From a virus, in IMG/VR virus record IMGVR_UViG_3300021963_000772, positions 1 to 21,166 of that record: 21,166 nt of DNA. The stretch is one strand, 5' to 3'. The position numbers and the translations under genes are program-made. Shown one piece after another: positions 8,752 through 16,770 of this stretch (within the stretch, counting starts at the first letter, position 1; each line of letters starts with the position of its first letter). The notes beneath the pieces are model-generated. The model did no database searches. It was not told the origin of the DNA and saw only the letters and a program-made list of their open reading frames with translations.

Positions 8752-10065
8752 TTAACCACCACCAGTTAGTGCAGGATTTTTACCACTAGCTCTCAATTGA
8801 CCAGTTTCAAAATCATGTTTCGTAACAATTGTTGTTTCTTTAAATGTTAAACTTAAACGTGTTGCAACAGGAGTACCAGTTCCACCTTTTTTTGGTGAAT
8901 TATCACCAACTGTTTCATATGCAGCAAAGCCATTTGGTGCATAATCTAAATCAATAGATTGTAAAACACAACTACCAATAATTTTTGGAATATTTGGATT
9001 TTCCTCACCATTGTACATAAATTTAATATCAAATTCTGATGGAGGAATCAAATAAAAACCTCCAGAATTTTTCAAATATTCTGGTGCTTGATGGAATCGA
9101 ATACGCTCAATAATATCATAGACTTCTTTTGCTTCGGATTCTGACCTAGGATAGAACATGAAATCAAATCTAAATGTTCTCAATTGTGGAGAACTATACA
9201 ATACTTCCATCATTGGGTTTCTTGCAAGACCAGATGCGGCAAAAAGAAAAGAAGAAAGATTTTGACCCAAAGCTTTTGTTGTCAAATCGTTCCCTGTTAT
9301 AGCATCCCACAAAAACGGAGAAAGGTTTTTACCAACACCTTTCATGTCTCCACCATTTGCTTTGTATGTTTCAATACCACCAGCTATAGCAGACATTGCT
9401 CCGGTTTGGAGTGTTCCACCCATATTTAATTCACTATAAGATTGACTATCATTAAAAGCCAAAGTATCTGGCATGTAAAGTGCTATTGTGTCAATTGTTC
9501 TTTTTGTTGTTCTAAGTCCTTGAGGAGAAACAGCTTGTTCCGCTAATGTTCCCATTTCATTAACTGCGCCTTTAGCAAATCCTAAAAATCCTTTACCTAC
9601 AGTAGAGTTGGCTGCTTGACCGGTAACCTCACCTACAAAATTTGTAAATGAACTTGTTATTTTTCCAATGGTTTCTTTTCCTGGAAAGTTAGCATTTGTA
9701 ACAGCGTTTGTAACTTTGTTTGATATTTCAGAAGCAAAATTTGTGATAACAGGAGCAGCTTCTTTTCCACCCTCATAAAGAGTATTCACCACTTCACCAG
9801 TTGTGGTTGAACCAACATACTGTCTTCTAGCTTGGTTTAAAGCTTCCGAATTGGTTTGTTCACCGGACTCACTTGATTTAACTTGCGTCAATCTTTGTTG
9901 ATTGATGTGTAAAAGTACATAATGTCCTTTGTCATAATTTCCTAAATCACTTGGATATCTCAAAATATTATACATGTAAGCACTTTTGCTAAGATCCGAA
10001 GCTGTTGTATTGCGAGTGCGTGAATCACCACTAAATGTTATGTCTGTAAGAGAAAATAAAGGCAT
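8752..10065 (-). CDS. Tail tube/baseplate cap protein (gp48/gp54 family)
   Basis: 437 residues from the ATG at 10065 (MPLFSLTDITFSGDSRTRN). Upstream in-frame TTG (10107) and ATG (10089) exist, but they overlap the late promoter TATAAATA at 10089-10096, whose transcript would start near 10083, so only 10065 fits. The N-terminus with YMYNILRYPSDLGNYDKGHYVLLHINQQ and the C-terminal tube-fold segment (LRTFRFDFMFYPRSESEAKEVYDIIERIRFHQAPE) resemble gp48, the protein that caps the baseplate and starts tube growth. Between them lies about 190 residues of Gly/Asn/Thr/Ala-rich sequence. It is the first gene of the minus-strand baseplate operon. The choice between gp48 and another tube-fold protein is less sure than the family. 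Confidence 0.82.
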   Translation of the reverse strand: MPLFSLTDITFSGDSRTRNTTASDLSKSAYMYNILRYPSDLGNYDKGHYVLLHINQQRLTQVKSSESGEQTNSEALNQARRQYVGSTTTGEVVNTLYEGGKEAAPVITNFASEISNKVTNAVTNANFPGKETIGKITSSFTNFVGEVTGQAANSTVGKGFLGFAKGAVNEMGTLAEQAVSPQGLRTTKRTIDTIALYMPDTLAFNDSQSYSELNMGGTLQTGAMSAIAGGIETYKANGGDMKGVGKNLSPFLWDAITGNDLTTKALGQNLSSFLFAASGLARNPMMEVLYSSPQLRTFRFDFMFYPRSESEAKEVYDIIERIRFHQAPEYLKNSGGFYLIPPSEFDIKFMYNGEENPNIPKIIGSCVLQSIDLDYAPNGFAAYETVGDNSPKKGGTGTPVATRLSLTFKETTIVTKHDFETGQLRASGKNPALTGGG

Positions 10066-10098
10066 GTTTGTCCCAAGGTTATAATACATATTTATATG
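10066..10098 (-). promoter_or_regulatory. T4-type late promoter TATAAATA for the baseplate operon
   Basis: The minus strand reads TATAAATA exactly at 10096 to 10089, the T4 late consensus recognised by the gp55 sigma with gp33 and the clamp. By T4 geometry transcription would begin near 10083, giving a leader of about 18 nt before the ATG at 10065, with a weak TTGGGA ribosome site. The element overlaps the start codon of the divergent gp4 gene. A gp33-like gene in this window supports use of this promoter class. Confidence 0.75.
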
Positions 10099-10536
10099 AC
10101 TTTTCAAGCGTACAAAGGCCTCTTTAGGCCTAAGAATCCAAAGAAATACAAAGGTGATTCAACCAATATTGTCTATCGTTCCTCATGGGAACGCAAGGTC
10201 ATGGGTTGGTTAGATGATAACCCAAATGTTATTTGGTGGGCATCAGAAGAATTGCCCATACCCTACTTATCACCTGTGGACAGAAAGGTGCACCGTTACT
10301 TTCCAGATTTCATAGTTCGGATTCGTCAAAGGACGGGTCTGGAGACAACGATGATACTGGAGGTCAAGCCAGAGGCGCAGACCAAAATGCCCACTCAAAA
10401 ACGTAAGACCAAACGATACCTAATTGAAGCGGCAACATATGCGGTAAACCAAGAAAAATGGAGAGCGGCAGACTTGTTTTGTAAAGAACATGGATGGGTA
10501 TTCAAAGTCATTACCGAAAAAGACATTGGTTTGTGA
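10096..10536 (+). CDS. gp4: Head completion protein gp4 (PD-(D/E)XK nuclease fold)
   Basis: 146 residues; T4 gp4 is about 150. It acts after packaging to finish the head before tail joining. The sequence aligns with T4 gp4 through YKGLFRPKNPKKYKGDSTNIVYRSSWE, NPNVIWWASEELPIPY, RYFPDFIVR and the C-terminal AATYAVNQEKWRAADLFCKEHGW. Putative nuclease residues are Glu32, Asp71 (in FPDF) and Glu89-x-Lys91 (in LEVKP), the PD-(D/E)XK pattern. The ATG at 10096 has no Shine-Dalgarno sequence in the preceding 15 bases (AT only), and the nearest AAGG is about 18 bp away. It opens the plus-strand cluster, divergent from the baseplate operon by 30 bp. Confidence 0.93.
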   Translation: MTFQAYKGLFRPKNPKKYKGDSTNIVYRSSWERKVMGWLDDNPNVIWWASEELPIPYLSPVDRKVHRYFPDFIVRIRQRTGLETTMILEVKPEAQTKMPTQKRKTKRYLIEAATYAVNQEKWRAADLFCKEHGWVFKVITEKDIGL

Positions 10537-10548
10537 GATAAATAGACG

Positions 10549-11127
10549 ATGGCATATCTAATTAACAGAATAAAAGAATCTTTAGCTAAAGAAGGATTGA
10601 CACCAAGAACCGTCAAAGCTAGAGATTGGCTAAAAGCAAAAGTCTCCGAATTGAGACCAACCAAAACAACTTTGATGAAAGATAGAGATAGATTAAGAAA
10701 TTCATCAATCATTGGAAAGATGTATTTTTATTATTACGATCCAAAGACAAAAGATAGAATGCCATACTACGACAGGTTTCCTCTGGTTATACCCGTTGAA
10801 CAATACGCTGATGGTTTTCTTGGTTTAAACTTACACTACATTCATCCAAAACAACGTATGATTTTGTTGGATAAGTTGAGTGAAACAACCAATAACGACA
10901 AATACGATAAAACAACAAAGTTGCGTATAAGTTATGAATACTTGGCGGCTTCTACAAAGGCCTTTGAAGCACAGCCTTGCATTAAAAGATATCTGTTCAA
11001 TCACATAGATTCTAGGTTTTTGGAAATTACAGCAGACGAATGGGATATTGCAGCTTTATTGCCTGTAGAATCTTTCGTTGGTGCAACCACAAGTAAAGTT
11101 TACGCAGACTCACGGAAAAAATTCTAA
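10549..11127 (+). CDS. Probable DNA end protector protein (gp2-like)
   Basis: 192 residues. The N-terminus is basic (INRIKESLAKEGLTPRTVKARDWLKAKVSELRP), followed by a well-conserved-looking core, GKMYFYYYDPKTKDRMPYYDRFPLVIP and DGFLGLNLHYIHPKQRMILLDKL, and a C-terminus with IKRYLFNHIDSRFLEITADEWDIAALLPVESF. From memory this family lies beside gp4 in marine T4-like phages and is annotated gp2, the protein bound to packaged DNA ends that protects against host RecBCD. T4 genes 2 and 4 are also neighbours. I could not compare it with T4 gp2 directly, so the name is moderately supported. The stop overlaps the next start (TAATG). Confidence 0.85.
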   Translation: MAYLINRIKESLAKEGLTPRTVKARDWLKAKVSELRPTKTTLMKDRDRLRNSSIIGKMYFYYYDPKTKDRMPYYDRFPLVIPVEQYADGFLGLNLHYIHPKQRMILLDKLSETTNNDKYDKTTKLRISYEYLAASTKAFEAQPCIKRYLFNHIDSRFLEITADEWDIAALLPVESFVGATTSKVYADSRKKF

Positions 11128-11921
11128 TGTCATTCTCACCACAATTATTTTTATCAAATATTAAAGCTAAAGACGGTTTGGCAAAGCCAAGCCGATATGA
11201 AGTCATTCTTCCTATTCCAGCTCCAGTAAATAATAACATTGGTAATTCTATCATTGAACAATTGTTGAATTTACCAAACAGTATCTATACTGACATATCG
11301 TCCGTATTTACTTCTGGTGGAAAAGAAATAGACTCACAATCAAAAACAACTAATGCTTCAATTAGTCGCTATTTGGCATTACAATGTGAAAACACAGAAA
11401 TACCAGGTAAAACATTACAGACCGCAGATGCTAAGATTTATGGTCCAATTTTTAAAGTGCCATATCAGACAAATTTTACCGAAACTTCATTTACATTTCT
11501 CTGTACGAATCAATTTTATGAAAGAAAATTATTTGAGAAATGGATGGAGTGTATCATGCCTAGTGATACAAACAATCTAAGATTTCCAAAAGGAGACAAT
11601 AGCAGATACATGACCAACATTAAGATTATGCAATATGACGATTTCATTAAGCGCATTTTTGCTGTTGAGTTGATTGATGCATACCCTATTGGTATCTCTA
11701 ACCAACAGTTATCTTGGAGTGAAGATGGTTTTCATAGAATGACCGTTCAATTCACCTATCAAAAATATCGTGTTATATACGATAGTGGCTATGATATTGG
11801 TGCAGCTATCGCTGCATTGGTTGGTGTAAAAACCGCACCGTTTGTCGATAGAATCGGTAACGGAATCAACAATACTGTTGCTGATATTTCTAGAAGTTTG
11901 GGAATTCCAAATTTATTTTAA
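11127..11921 (+). CDS. gp54: Baseplate tail tube initiator, gp54-like (tube fold)
   Basis: 264 residues; T4 gp54 is 320. These proteins form the last ring of the baseplate on which gp19 tube hexamers polymerise. Features of the gp19/gp54 tube fold are visible: a start with KAKDGLAKPSRYEVILPIP, TEIPGKTLQTADAKIYGPIFKVPYQTNFTETSFTFLC, FYERKLFEKWMECIM, then IKIMQYDDFIKRIFAVELIDAYPIGISNQQLSWSEDGFHRMTVQFTYQKYRV. The last segment matches the T4 motif around GCIPVAVSSPELSYED. The first base of its ATG is the last base of the previous gene's stop. A normal tail tube (gp19) cannot be fully excluded, but placement among baseplate genes favours the initiator. Confidence 0.83.
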   Translation: MSFSPQLFLSNIKAKDGLAKPSRYEVILPIPAPVNNNIGNSIIEQLLNLPNSIYTDISSVFTSGGKEIDSQSKTTNASISRYLALQCENTEIPGKTLQTADAKIYGPIFKVPYQTNFTETSFTFLCTNQFYERKLFEKWMECIMPSDTNNLRFPKGDNSRYMTNIKIMQYDDFIKRIFAVELIDAYPIGISNQQLSWSEDGFHRMTVQFTYQKYRVIYDSGYDIGAAIAALVGVKTAPFVDRIGNGINNTVADISRSLGIPNLF

Positions 11922-11940
11922 CTTATGAGGATATTATTAA

Positions 11941-12675
11941 ATGTTACCTAAAATTGATGTGCCTGTTTATGAACTTTCTGTTCCATCTACTGGTAAAAAA
12001 ATAAAGTTTAAACCTTTCACCGTCAAAGAAGAAAAACTTCTTTTGATGGCTTACCAGTCTGAGGATGCAAAATACTCAATTGATACAATCGTTCAAGTTT
12101 TAAATAACTGTATGGTTGGAGATGTTGATGTGACTAATTTTCCAACTTTCGACATTGAATATTTGTTCTTGCATTTGAGAGCACGTTCTGTTGGTGAAGT
12201 TGTTAATTTGAAATATCGTTGCAATAATACCATCGAAACAAAAGAAGATGGGTCGGAAGTTAAATGCAATGGCCAAGTGCAAATTGATTTAAATGTTTTA
12301 GAAGTAGATATACATCGTTCTCCAGAACACACCAATAAAATTGAAATTACAGATAAACTTGGTATTGTGATGAAATACCCAAAAATGAATTTCATACAAA
12401 ACGATAAAATAGATGATGAGTTTCAAGTTGTTTTGGATTTGATTGTTGATTGTATTGATTACATCTATGATGAACAAAATCTATATTATGCTAAAGATTC
12501 AACTAAAGAAGAACTCACAGATTTCTTAGATTCACTACAAGGTAAAGACTTAGAAAAAATTAAAAACTTTTTCGATACGATGCCTAAAATGAGAAAGACT
12601 GTCGATTTCAAATGTAAAAAGTGTGGTTATCAAGAAGACATGCAGCTTGAGGGTCTTCAAAGTTTTTTCGGATAA
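11941..12675 (+). CDS. gp26: Baseplate hub assembly / tail chaperone protein, gp26-like (0-frame product)
   Basis: 244 residues. It starts MLPKIDVPVYELSVPSTGKKIKFKPFTVKEEKLLLMA, the typical opening of the T4-like base plate protein family annotated gp26 in environmental phages. Cys94 and Cys109 (flanking a small loop) plus Cys225-x2-Cys228 near the C-terminus suggest a split zinc ribbon. The start has a good TGAGGA ribosome site 11 bp upstream. It precedes the tape-measure candidate, the place of tail assembly chaperones in long-tailed phages. The 0-frame ends at 12675, but a slippery T TTT TTC six bases before the stop and an open -1 frame suggest a minor longer product of about 307 residues. 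gp51 is the alternative T4 counterpart. Confidence 0.85.
   Translation: MLPKIDVPVYELSVPSTGKKIKFKPFTVKEEKLLLMAYQSEDAKYSIDTIVQVLNNCMVGDVDVTNFPTFDIEYLFLHLRARSVGEVVNLKYRCNNTIETKEDGSEVKCNGQVQIDLNVLEVDIHRSPEHTNKIEITDKLGIVMKYPKMNFIQNDKIDDEFQVVLDLIVDCIDYIYDEQNLYYAKDSTKEELTDFLDSLQGKDLEKIKNFFDTMPKMRKTVDFKCKKCGYQEDMQLEGLQSFFG
12649..12669 (+). promoter_or_regulatory. Candidate programmed -1 ribosomal frameshift signal
   Basis: In the gp26 reading frame the codons AGT TTT TTC form the heptamer T TTT TTC (12663-12669), a canonical X XXY YYZ slippery site. A Shine-Dalgarno-like GAGGG at 12649-12653 lies 9 nt upstream, close to the spacing of the stimulator in E. coli dnaX. The 0-frame stop TAA follows at 12673. 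Downstream I find only a weak 5-bp AT stem (12685-12689 with 12700-12704), so an upstream-SD mechanism is more likely than a pseudoknot. Confidence 0.7.
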
Positions 12676-12863
12676 CATTTGGCCATGATAACCTAGAGAA
12701 TCATTACAATACAAACTTTGCTATGATGCAACACCACAAGTATAGTTTGACTGAATTGGAGAATATGATTCCTTGGGAAAAAGATATCTACGTGAATATG
12801 CTAATCAGATATCTTGAAGAAGAAAATGAGAGAATTAAAAATTTAAATCAAAAGAGAAAATAA
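12669..12863 (+). CDS. -1 frame extension of the gp26-like chaperone (T-like domain)
   Basis: Open -1 frame giving 64 further residues after the slip (R-I-T-F-G-H-D-N-L-E and on), ending at TAA 12861-12863, directly before the tape-measure ATG at 12864. The frame opens at 12651 after a TGA and holds no ATG, GTG or TTG until 12723, where the ATG has no convincing ribosome site, so independent translation would lose a conserved-looking segment. The peptide contains HHKYSLTELENMIPWEKDIYVNMLIRYLEEENE, a hydrophobic/aromatic pattern like the short T-type domains of tail assembly chaperones. I infer expression as a fusion to the gp26-like protein; a separate short gene from 12723 (46 residues) is the alternative. 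Confidence 0.7.
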   Translation, partial: RITFGHDNLENHYNTNFAMMQHHKYSLTELENMIPWEKDIYVNMLIRYLEEENERIKNLNQKRK

Positions 12864-14756
12864 ATGGCCACAGCACCAGCAACATCAACAAAACTTGCAG
12901 ACATAATTAAATATCGCCGAAAACAAGGCGGCGGTGTTGCTAGTTCTTTGGCCGGTGGCATTAAAGAAAAACTTAAAGAGAAGTTTGATCCACGCCAAAT
13001 ATTTGACCAACAAGGTATTTTGACAGCTTTGTTTCCTGGTCTAAAAGCATTTAAAGCAACGACCGGTCCAAAACAAGAATTAAAAGATAAGATTGCTCCA
13101 TCTATATCCTTTGAAGAAATTGTTCCTGTATTGGAAAAAATCAATGCAAACACCAGAATAATTTCAAAAAATATGATGGTGTTACCAGCAATGCATCGTG
13201 ATATCAATGTGATGAGGCAAAATATTGGTAAACTTGTCAAACTTAAAGGCGCAAGTGCATCAAATAAAGCTGACATGTACTTTATGAAGGCTAAGGAAAG
13301 AGAAGCTCTTTATGAAGAACAATATAAAAAAGTACCAACAAGAATATCACCATCAGGATCAGGATCACCAGATTCTGGCGATAAAGAAGAAGGTGGTGCT
13401 GGTTTAATTGCATCTTTTGCTAATAGTATTATTGATGCTATCGGTTCTTTGGGTAAAGCTATATTAACTGCGTTTTCAACTTTAGCTGGTATATTAAAGA
13501 ATTTATTTTTCGCATTAGTTGTTCCGGTTGTATCAGCTATTTTAAGTGCTTTAGGTTCCGTATTAGGAACATTGATAATTGAATTCATAAAAGGTTTAGG
13601 CATATTTTCGAGTATAGGTAAGTTTTTGAAATTCTTAGTAACAAGAATTTTACCTAGATTGTTTTGGCCTTTAGCTATAGCTGCAGCGGCTTATTATATC
13701 AACGACAAATTTAATATATTTGGAAATTTATATGAAGGCATGGCTGAAGGAAGAATTCAAGATGCTGTAGATACATTACCGATGCCAAATATTAAAGTCG
13801 GTGAAGAAGTTTCTCCAGGACAATTTGCTACAAAAGAAGTTTTAGCTAGACCAGGAAAACCAAGAGATTTTAAAAATGTCTCAGCTTTGAATGAGTCTGG
13901 ACCAGAAAAAATGTATAATCCAACCGTAGCTAAAGAAGTTAGGGATGGAAAAAGACAAGCTTACAACCTTGTTTTTCCTGGTTTAACCGGTCAAAGAAGC
14001 CGACTATCTTTACCATTAACAGAAAATGAAGCCTTAGATTTTGGTAAAAAATACGCAACTCTAAATTCTACACTACAACAATTGGACGCTTTAAGGAAGA
14101 AAAAGAAAGAAAGTAGAAGTCCAGGTGAAGAAAGACAATATCAAAAAGACATTGATAATAAAAACATTGTTCTTTCAGAACTTTTGGATTACATAAGAAG
14201 AAAATATAAAGAAATTGTAGAAAAATCTTTTCATCCAGAAATTTTAAACAATACTAGAGGTTTGAGTAGTGTGGGTACAGCTTTTGGTGGAGTTAAAGGT
14301 TTAGTTGATGATATGCAAAAGATGATTGATAATCCAGAAATTCAAGCATCATCATTAGTCATACCAAACGAATTTAAAGAAGCTTTTGATTTCGGTGTTG
14401 ATGAAGACAGTCTCAACAAAGCAGGCGCAGCTGCAACAGAAAAAGTTGCTCCAATAATCAGAGGAAAAGTAGAAGAAGCGGTGACAAATTTGAGATTGGA
14501 TCCAAGCCAATTTACACCACAACTTGAAGCACCAAAAGATGGAACTGGTGCAGGTCAACAAATACAACAAAAATCAGGTGAAGTAAAATCAGAAAAACAA
14601 AGTTCATTAATGATGGATCAATCAGACACCAAAGTTTCTAGTTTGACTTCAAATAAAGGTACTTCAAGTGTTACTCATATTCCTGAAGAAGCTTCACCTT
14701 GGAATATGGACTTAATTGGAAACATTTTAACTGGCCAAAGAGCACTAATAGGTTAA
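12864..14756 (+). CDS. Tape-measure-like tail protein
   Basis: 630 residues. Residues 1-155 form a basic domain shared with the next gene (KLADIIKYRRKQGGGVASSLAGGIKEKLKEKFDPRQIF, LFPGLKAFKA, MVLPAMHRDINVMRQN, KADMYFMKAKEREALYEE). A Ser/Pro/Gly linker follows, then about 178-280 is a long hydrophobic stretch with several possible membrane segments (NLFFALVVPVVSAILSALGSVLGTLII). The remainder is mainly charged helix to the end. Length is near T4 gp29 (590), and hydrophobic segments plus position directly after a frameshifting chaperone are tape-measure traits. I see no hydrolase motif. The start is 0 bp from the stop of the -1 frame, with AGAGAAAA as a weak ribosome site. Function is inferred from context, not from direct similarity to gp29. 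Confidence 0.75.
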   Translation: MATAPATSTKLADIIKYRRKQGGGVASSLAGGIKEKLKEKFDPRQIFDQQGILTALFPGLKAFKATTGPKQELKDKIAPSISFEEIVPVLEKINANTRIISKNMMVLPAMHRDINVMRQNIGKLVKLKGASASNKADMYFMKAKEREALYEEQYKKVPTRISPSGSGSPDSGDKEEGGAGLIASFANSIIDAIGSLGKAILTAFSTLAGILKNLFFALVVPVVSAILSALGSVLGTLIIEFIKGLGIFSSIGKFLKFLVTRILPRLFWPLAIAAAAYYINDKFNIFGNLYEGMAEGRIQDAVDTLPMPNIKVGEEVSPGQFATKEVLARPGKPRDFKNVSALNESGPEKMYNPTVAKEVRDGKRQAYNLVFPGLTGQRSRLSLPLTENEALDFGKKYATLNSTLQQLDALRKKKKESRSPGEERQYQKDIDNKNIVLSELLDYIRRKYKEIVEKSFHPEILNNTRGLSSVGTAFGGVKGLVDDMQKMIDNPEIQASSLVIPNEFKEAFDFGVDEDSLNKAGAAATEKVAPIIRGKVEEAVTNLRLDPSQFTPQLEAPKDGTGAGQQIQQKSGEVKSEKQSSLMMDQSDTKVSSLTSNKGTSSVTHIPEEASPWNMDLIGNILTGQRALIG

Positions 14757-14759
14757 TAA

Positions 14760-16745
14760 ATGGCAAAATTATCCGAAATAATTAAATATCAGCGCTCGCA
14801 AGGAAAAGGAGTTGGTTCTTCTTTAGCTGGTGGTATTAAAGAGAGACTGAAAGAAAAATTTGACCCTAGAAAGATGTTCAATCAAAAGGGTTTAATGGTA
14901 TCTTTGTTTCCTGGTCTAAAAGCATATAGAGCAAAGACAACGAAAGAAAAATTAATATCGAAAAATGTAACAGGAGATTTTCTTACAGTAAAACCTCTGT
15001 TTGAATCCATTGATGCAGGTTCAACTTTATCTGCAAAAAACTCAATGGTTTTACCATCTATGCATCGTGATTTTAATATTATGAGGCAGAATGTAATCAA
15101 ATTAGTAAAATTAGAAAATGTTAAGCCCGCAACAAAAGCAGATATGTATTTTGTAAAAGCTTCTGAAAGAGAAAAGCTTTACGAATCTGAAATGCAAACC
15201 AAAAAGGGTGTAAAATCTTCCAGTCCGACAAAATTGGAAACTTCTAAAAATTCACCATCAAGAAGTGGTTTTTCCGTTGGATTTAAATTTATTGCCTTAT
15301 TAGCAGCTGGTGCTTTGATTGTGAAAGCGATTGAAAAGATTGAAAAAGAAGACATAAAAAAAGCATTGACAGATTTTATTTCTTTCATAACAGGTTCTTT
15401 TTCTGCAAATGCGGCAATAAATCGTAATCCAGGAAATATTTCAAAAGATAGCAGTGGAAAATTGTATAAAGAAATACAAATTTCTGAAGCTGAAAAAGAA
15501 CTTAATAAATTTAAATTTAAAGATTTGTCAGAAGCACAAAAGACTGCTTTTTTTGAATCACAATTTAAATCAGAAGGAAATAAACCAGGAACTATAGCTT
15601 ATGACCAAAATAATCCTGGCGCAATGGTTTATAGAGAATGGATGAAGAAATATGGTGGTGAACCAGGAAAAACTGTTATTGGTCCAGATGGAATAACAAG
15701 AACATTTGCTAAATTTCCAACACTCGAAAAAGGTAAAGAAGCACAAAGAGCTCTTTGGGAATCGGAAGCTTATTCAGAAAAACCACTTGGCCAAGCTTTA
15801 AGAACTTGGGTAACACCAATGGGTGATGATGCAAATACTGCTTTCGCTGGTTATGTGGAGAGAGGTCGAACTGCTATAACAAAAGTTGGGCCGTTGCCTG
15901 CTCAAACTGTAAGTCAACCACCAACAACAGCTCGTGATTATAGTGTATCACAATCCGATTCATCACAACGAACACCATCCGTGCCTTTTGTTCCAGGTCA
16001 AGAAGGACTTAGACCACCCATGCAAACGGCCGGTGATATCAACACAAAAGTTTCAGCTGAAGGTTTAAAGACCAACGTTGTTTCATATGGAACAATGAAT
16101 AAAATAGAGAACTTGGTTTTACATCATACTGGTGGCCACGGTCTCCAAGCTACGATACGAACCCTCGAATCGGCGAGAGATGTAAAAGGTACTCAGTATG
16201 CTACACATTACGTAATTGACAGAGATGGAAAAGTTTATCAAGTTAGATATGATAGTGATTTATTGTATCACTTAGGAGATACAAGCAAAAGACCTTCCGT
16301 TTTAAATTCAAATACTTTAGGTGTTGAAATTATTGGCAAGGATAGTTCCGATTTTACTCCACAACAAATTGTTGCAGCGAAAGCATTATCTAGCCAATTA
16401 TCAAAGAAATATGGAATACCTTCATCAAATATTTTTGGACACGGTGAAGTATCAGCCGGCAAAATGCCTACAGAAGGAACAGATTTAGCTAAAACTATTC
16501 GTGGAGAATTCTTAGAAGCTGAACAAAAACGTGATAAAAAAGTTTCTCTAATACGTGGTAGTGAAAACATTGGAGAATCTATTAGTCTAGCTTCTGCTAA
16601 AGTAATGTTAGAAGAAGAACTTGGTTTAAATAACTCAGTCTTCATTCTAAGCCAAAACAATACTCACACCAATACTGTTTACTTGCCAAGAGCTGCAGGC
16701 AATATCAATCCAGTCAGACAACTACTAACAAGCAGTCTCGGATAA
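14760..16745 (+). CDS. Tail-associated N-acetylmuramoyl-L-alanine amidase with tape-measure-type N-terminal domain
   Basis: 661 residues. Residues 1-147 are clearly paralogous to the start of the preceding protein. A single hydrophobic segment lies at about 173-190 (FKFIALLAAGALIVKAI). Residues about 255-370 hold a domain with NNPGAMVYREW and FAKFPTLEKGKEAQRALW that I do not name; the pattern recalls phage structural NPG domains. Residues about 448-580 are an amidase_2/PGRP domain: LVLHHTGG (His455/His456), ATHYVIDRDGKVYQV, LLYHLGD, NTLGVEIIG and FGHGEVSAGKMPTEG (His561, Lys568, Glu572). Zn ligands would be one of the HH pair, His561 and a third near 571-572 where AmpD has Asp. It probably cleaves peptidoglycan during DNA entry. 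The gene ends before a terminator. Confidence 0.85.
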   Translation: MAKLSEIIKYQRSQGKGVGSSLAGGIKERLKEKFDPRKMFNQKGLMVSLFPGLKAYRAKTTKEKLISKNVTGDFLTVKPLFESIDAGSTLSAKNSMVLPSMHRDFNIMRQNVIKLVKLENVKPATKADMYFVKASEREKLYESEMQTKKGVKSSSPTKLETSKNSPSRSGFSVGFKFIALLAAGALIVKAIEKIEKEDIKKALTDFISFITGSFSANAAINRNPGNISKDSSGKLYKEIQISEAEKELNKFKFKDLSEAQKTAFFESQFKSEGNKPGTIAYDQNNPGAMVYREWMKKYGGEPGKTVIGPDGITRTFAKFPTLEKGKEAQRALWESEAYSEKPLGQALRTWVTPMGDDANTAFAGYVERGRTAITKVGPLPAQTVSQPPTTARDYSVSQSDSSQRTPSVPFVPGQEGLRPPMQTAGDINTKVSAEGLKTNVVSYGTMNKIENLVLHHTGGHGLQATIRTLESARDVKGTQYATHYVIDRDGKVYQVRYDSDLLYHLGDTSKRPSVLNSNTLGVEIIGKDSSDFTPQQIVAAKALSSQLSKKYGIPSSNIFGHGEVSAGKMPTEGTDLAKTIRGEFLEAEQKRDKKVSLIRGSENIGESISLASAKVMLEEELGLNNSVFILSQNNTHTNTVYLPRAAGNINPVRQLLTSSLG

Positions 16746-16751
16746 AGAAAA

Positions 16752-16770
16752 ACCCCGCACAAGGCGGGGT
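16752..16770. terminator. GC-rich terminator hairpin (for gp32, minus strand)
   Basis: ACCCCGC pairs with GCGGGGT across a 5-nt loop. On the minus strand the stem is followed by TTTTCTTT, a classic intrinsic terminator 21 bp after the gp32 stop. On the plus strand it lies just after the amidase stop but has no T-run there. Confidence 0.9.

Noticed and set aside
10107-10107. Upstream TTG as start of the tube/cap protein
   Set aside because: Lies upstream of the TATAAATA element, so the late mRNA would not contain it; the ATG at 10065 gives the family-like N-terminus.
10537-10544. GATAAATA before the gp2-like gene as a plus-strand late promoter
   Set aside because: It mismatches the first base and lies 4 nt from the ATG, leaving no room for a leader. 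The AT-rich gap between stop and start explains it.
12685-12704. Stem downstream of the slippery site as a frameshift pseudoknot
   Set aside because: Only 5 AT-rich pairs with a 10-nt loop, 15 nt after the heptamer; too weak and too far. The upstream GAGGG is a better stimulator.
12848-13276. Minus-strand frame of 142 codons opposite the tape-measure start
   Set aside because: Opposite the N-terminal domain that is conserved between two paralogous proteins on the plus strand; a similar antisense frame occurs opposite the second paralog, as expected from shared codon use.
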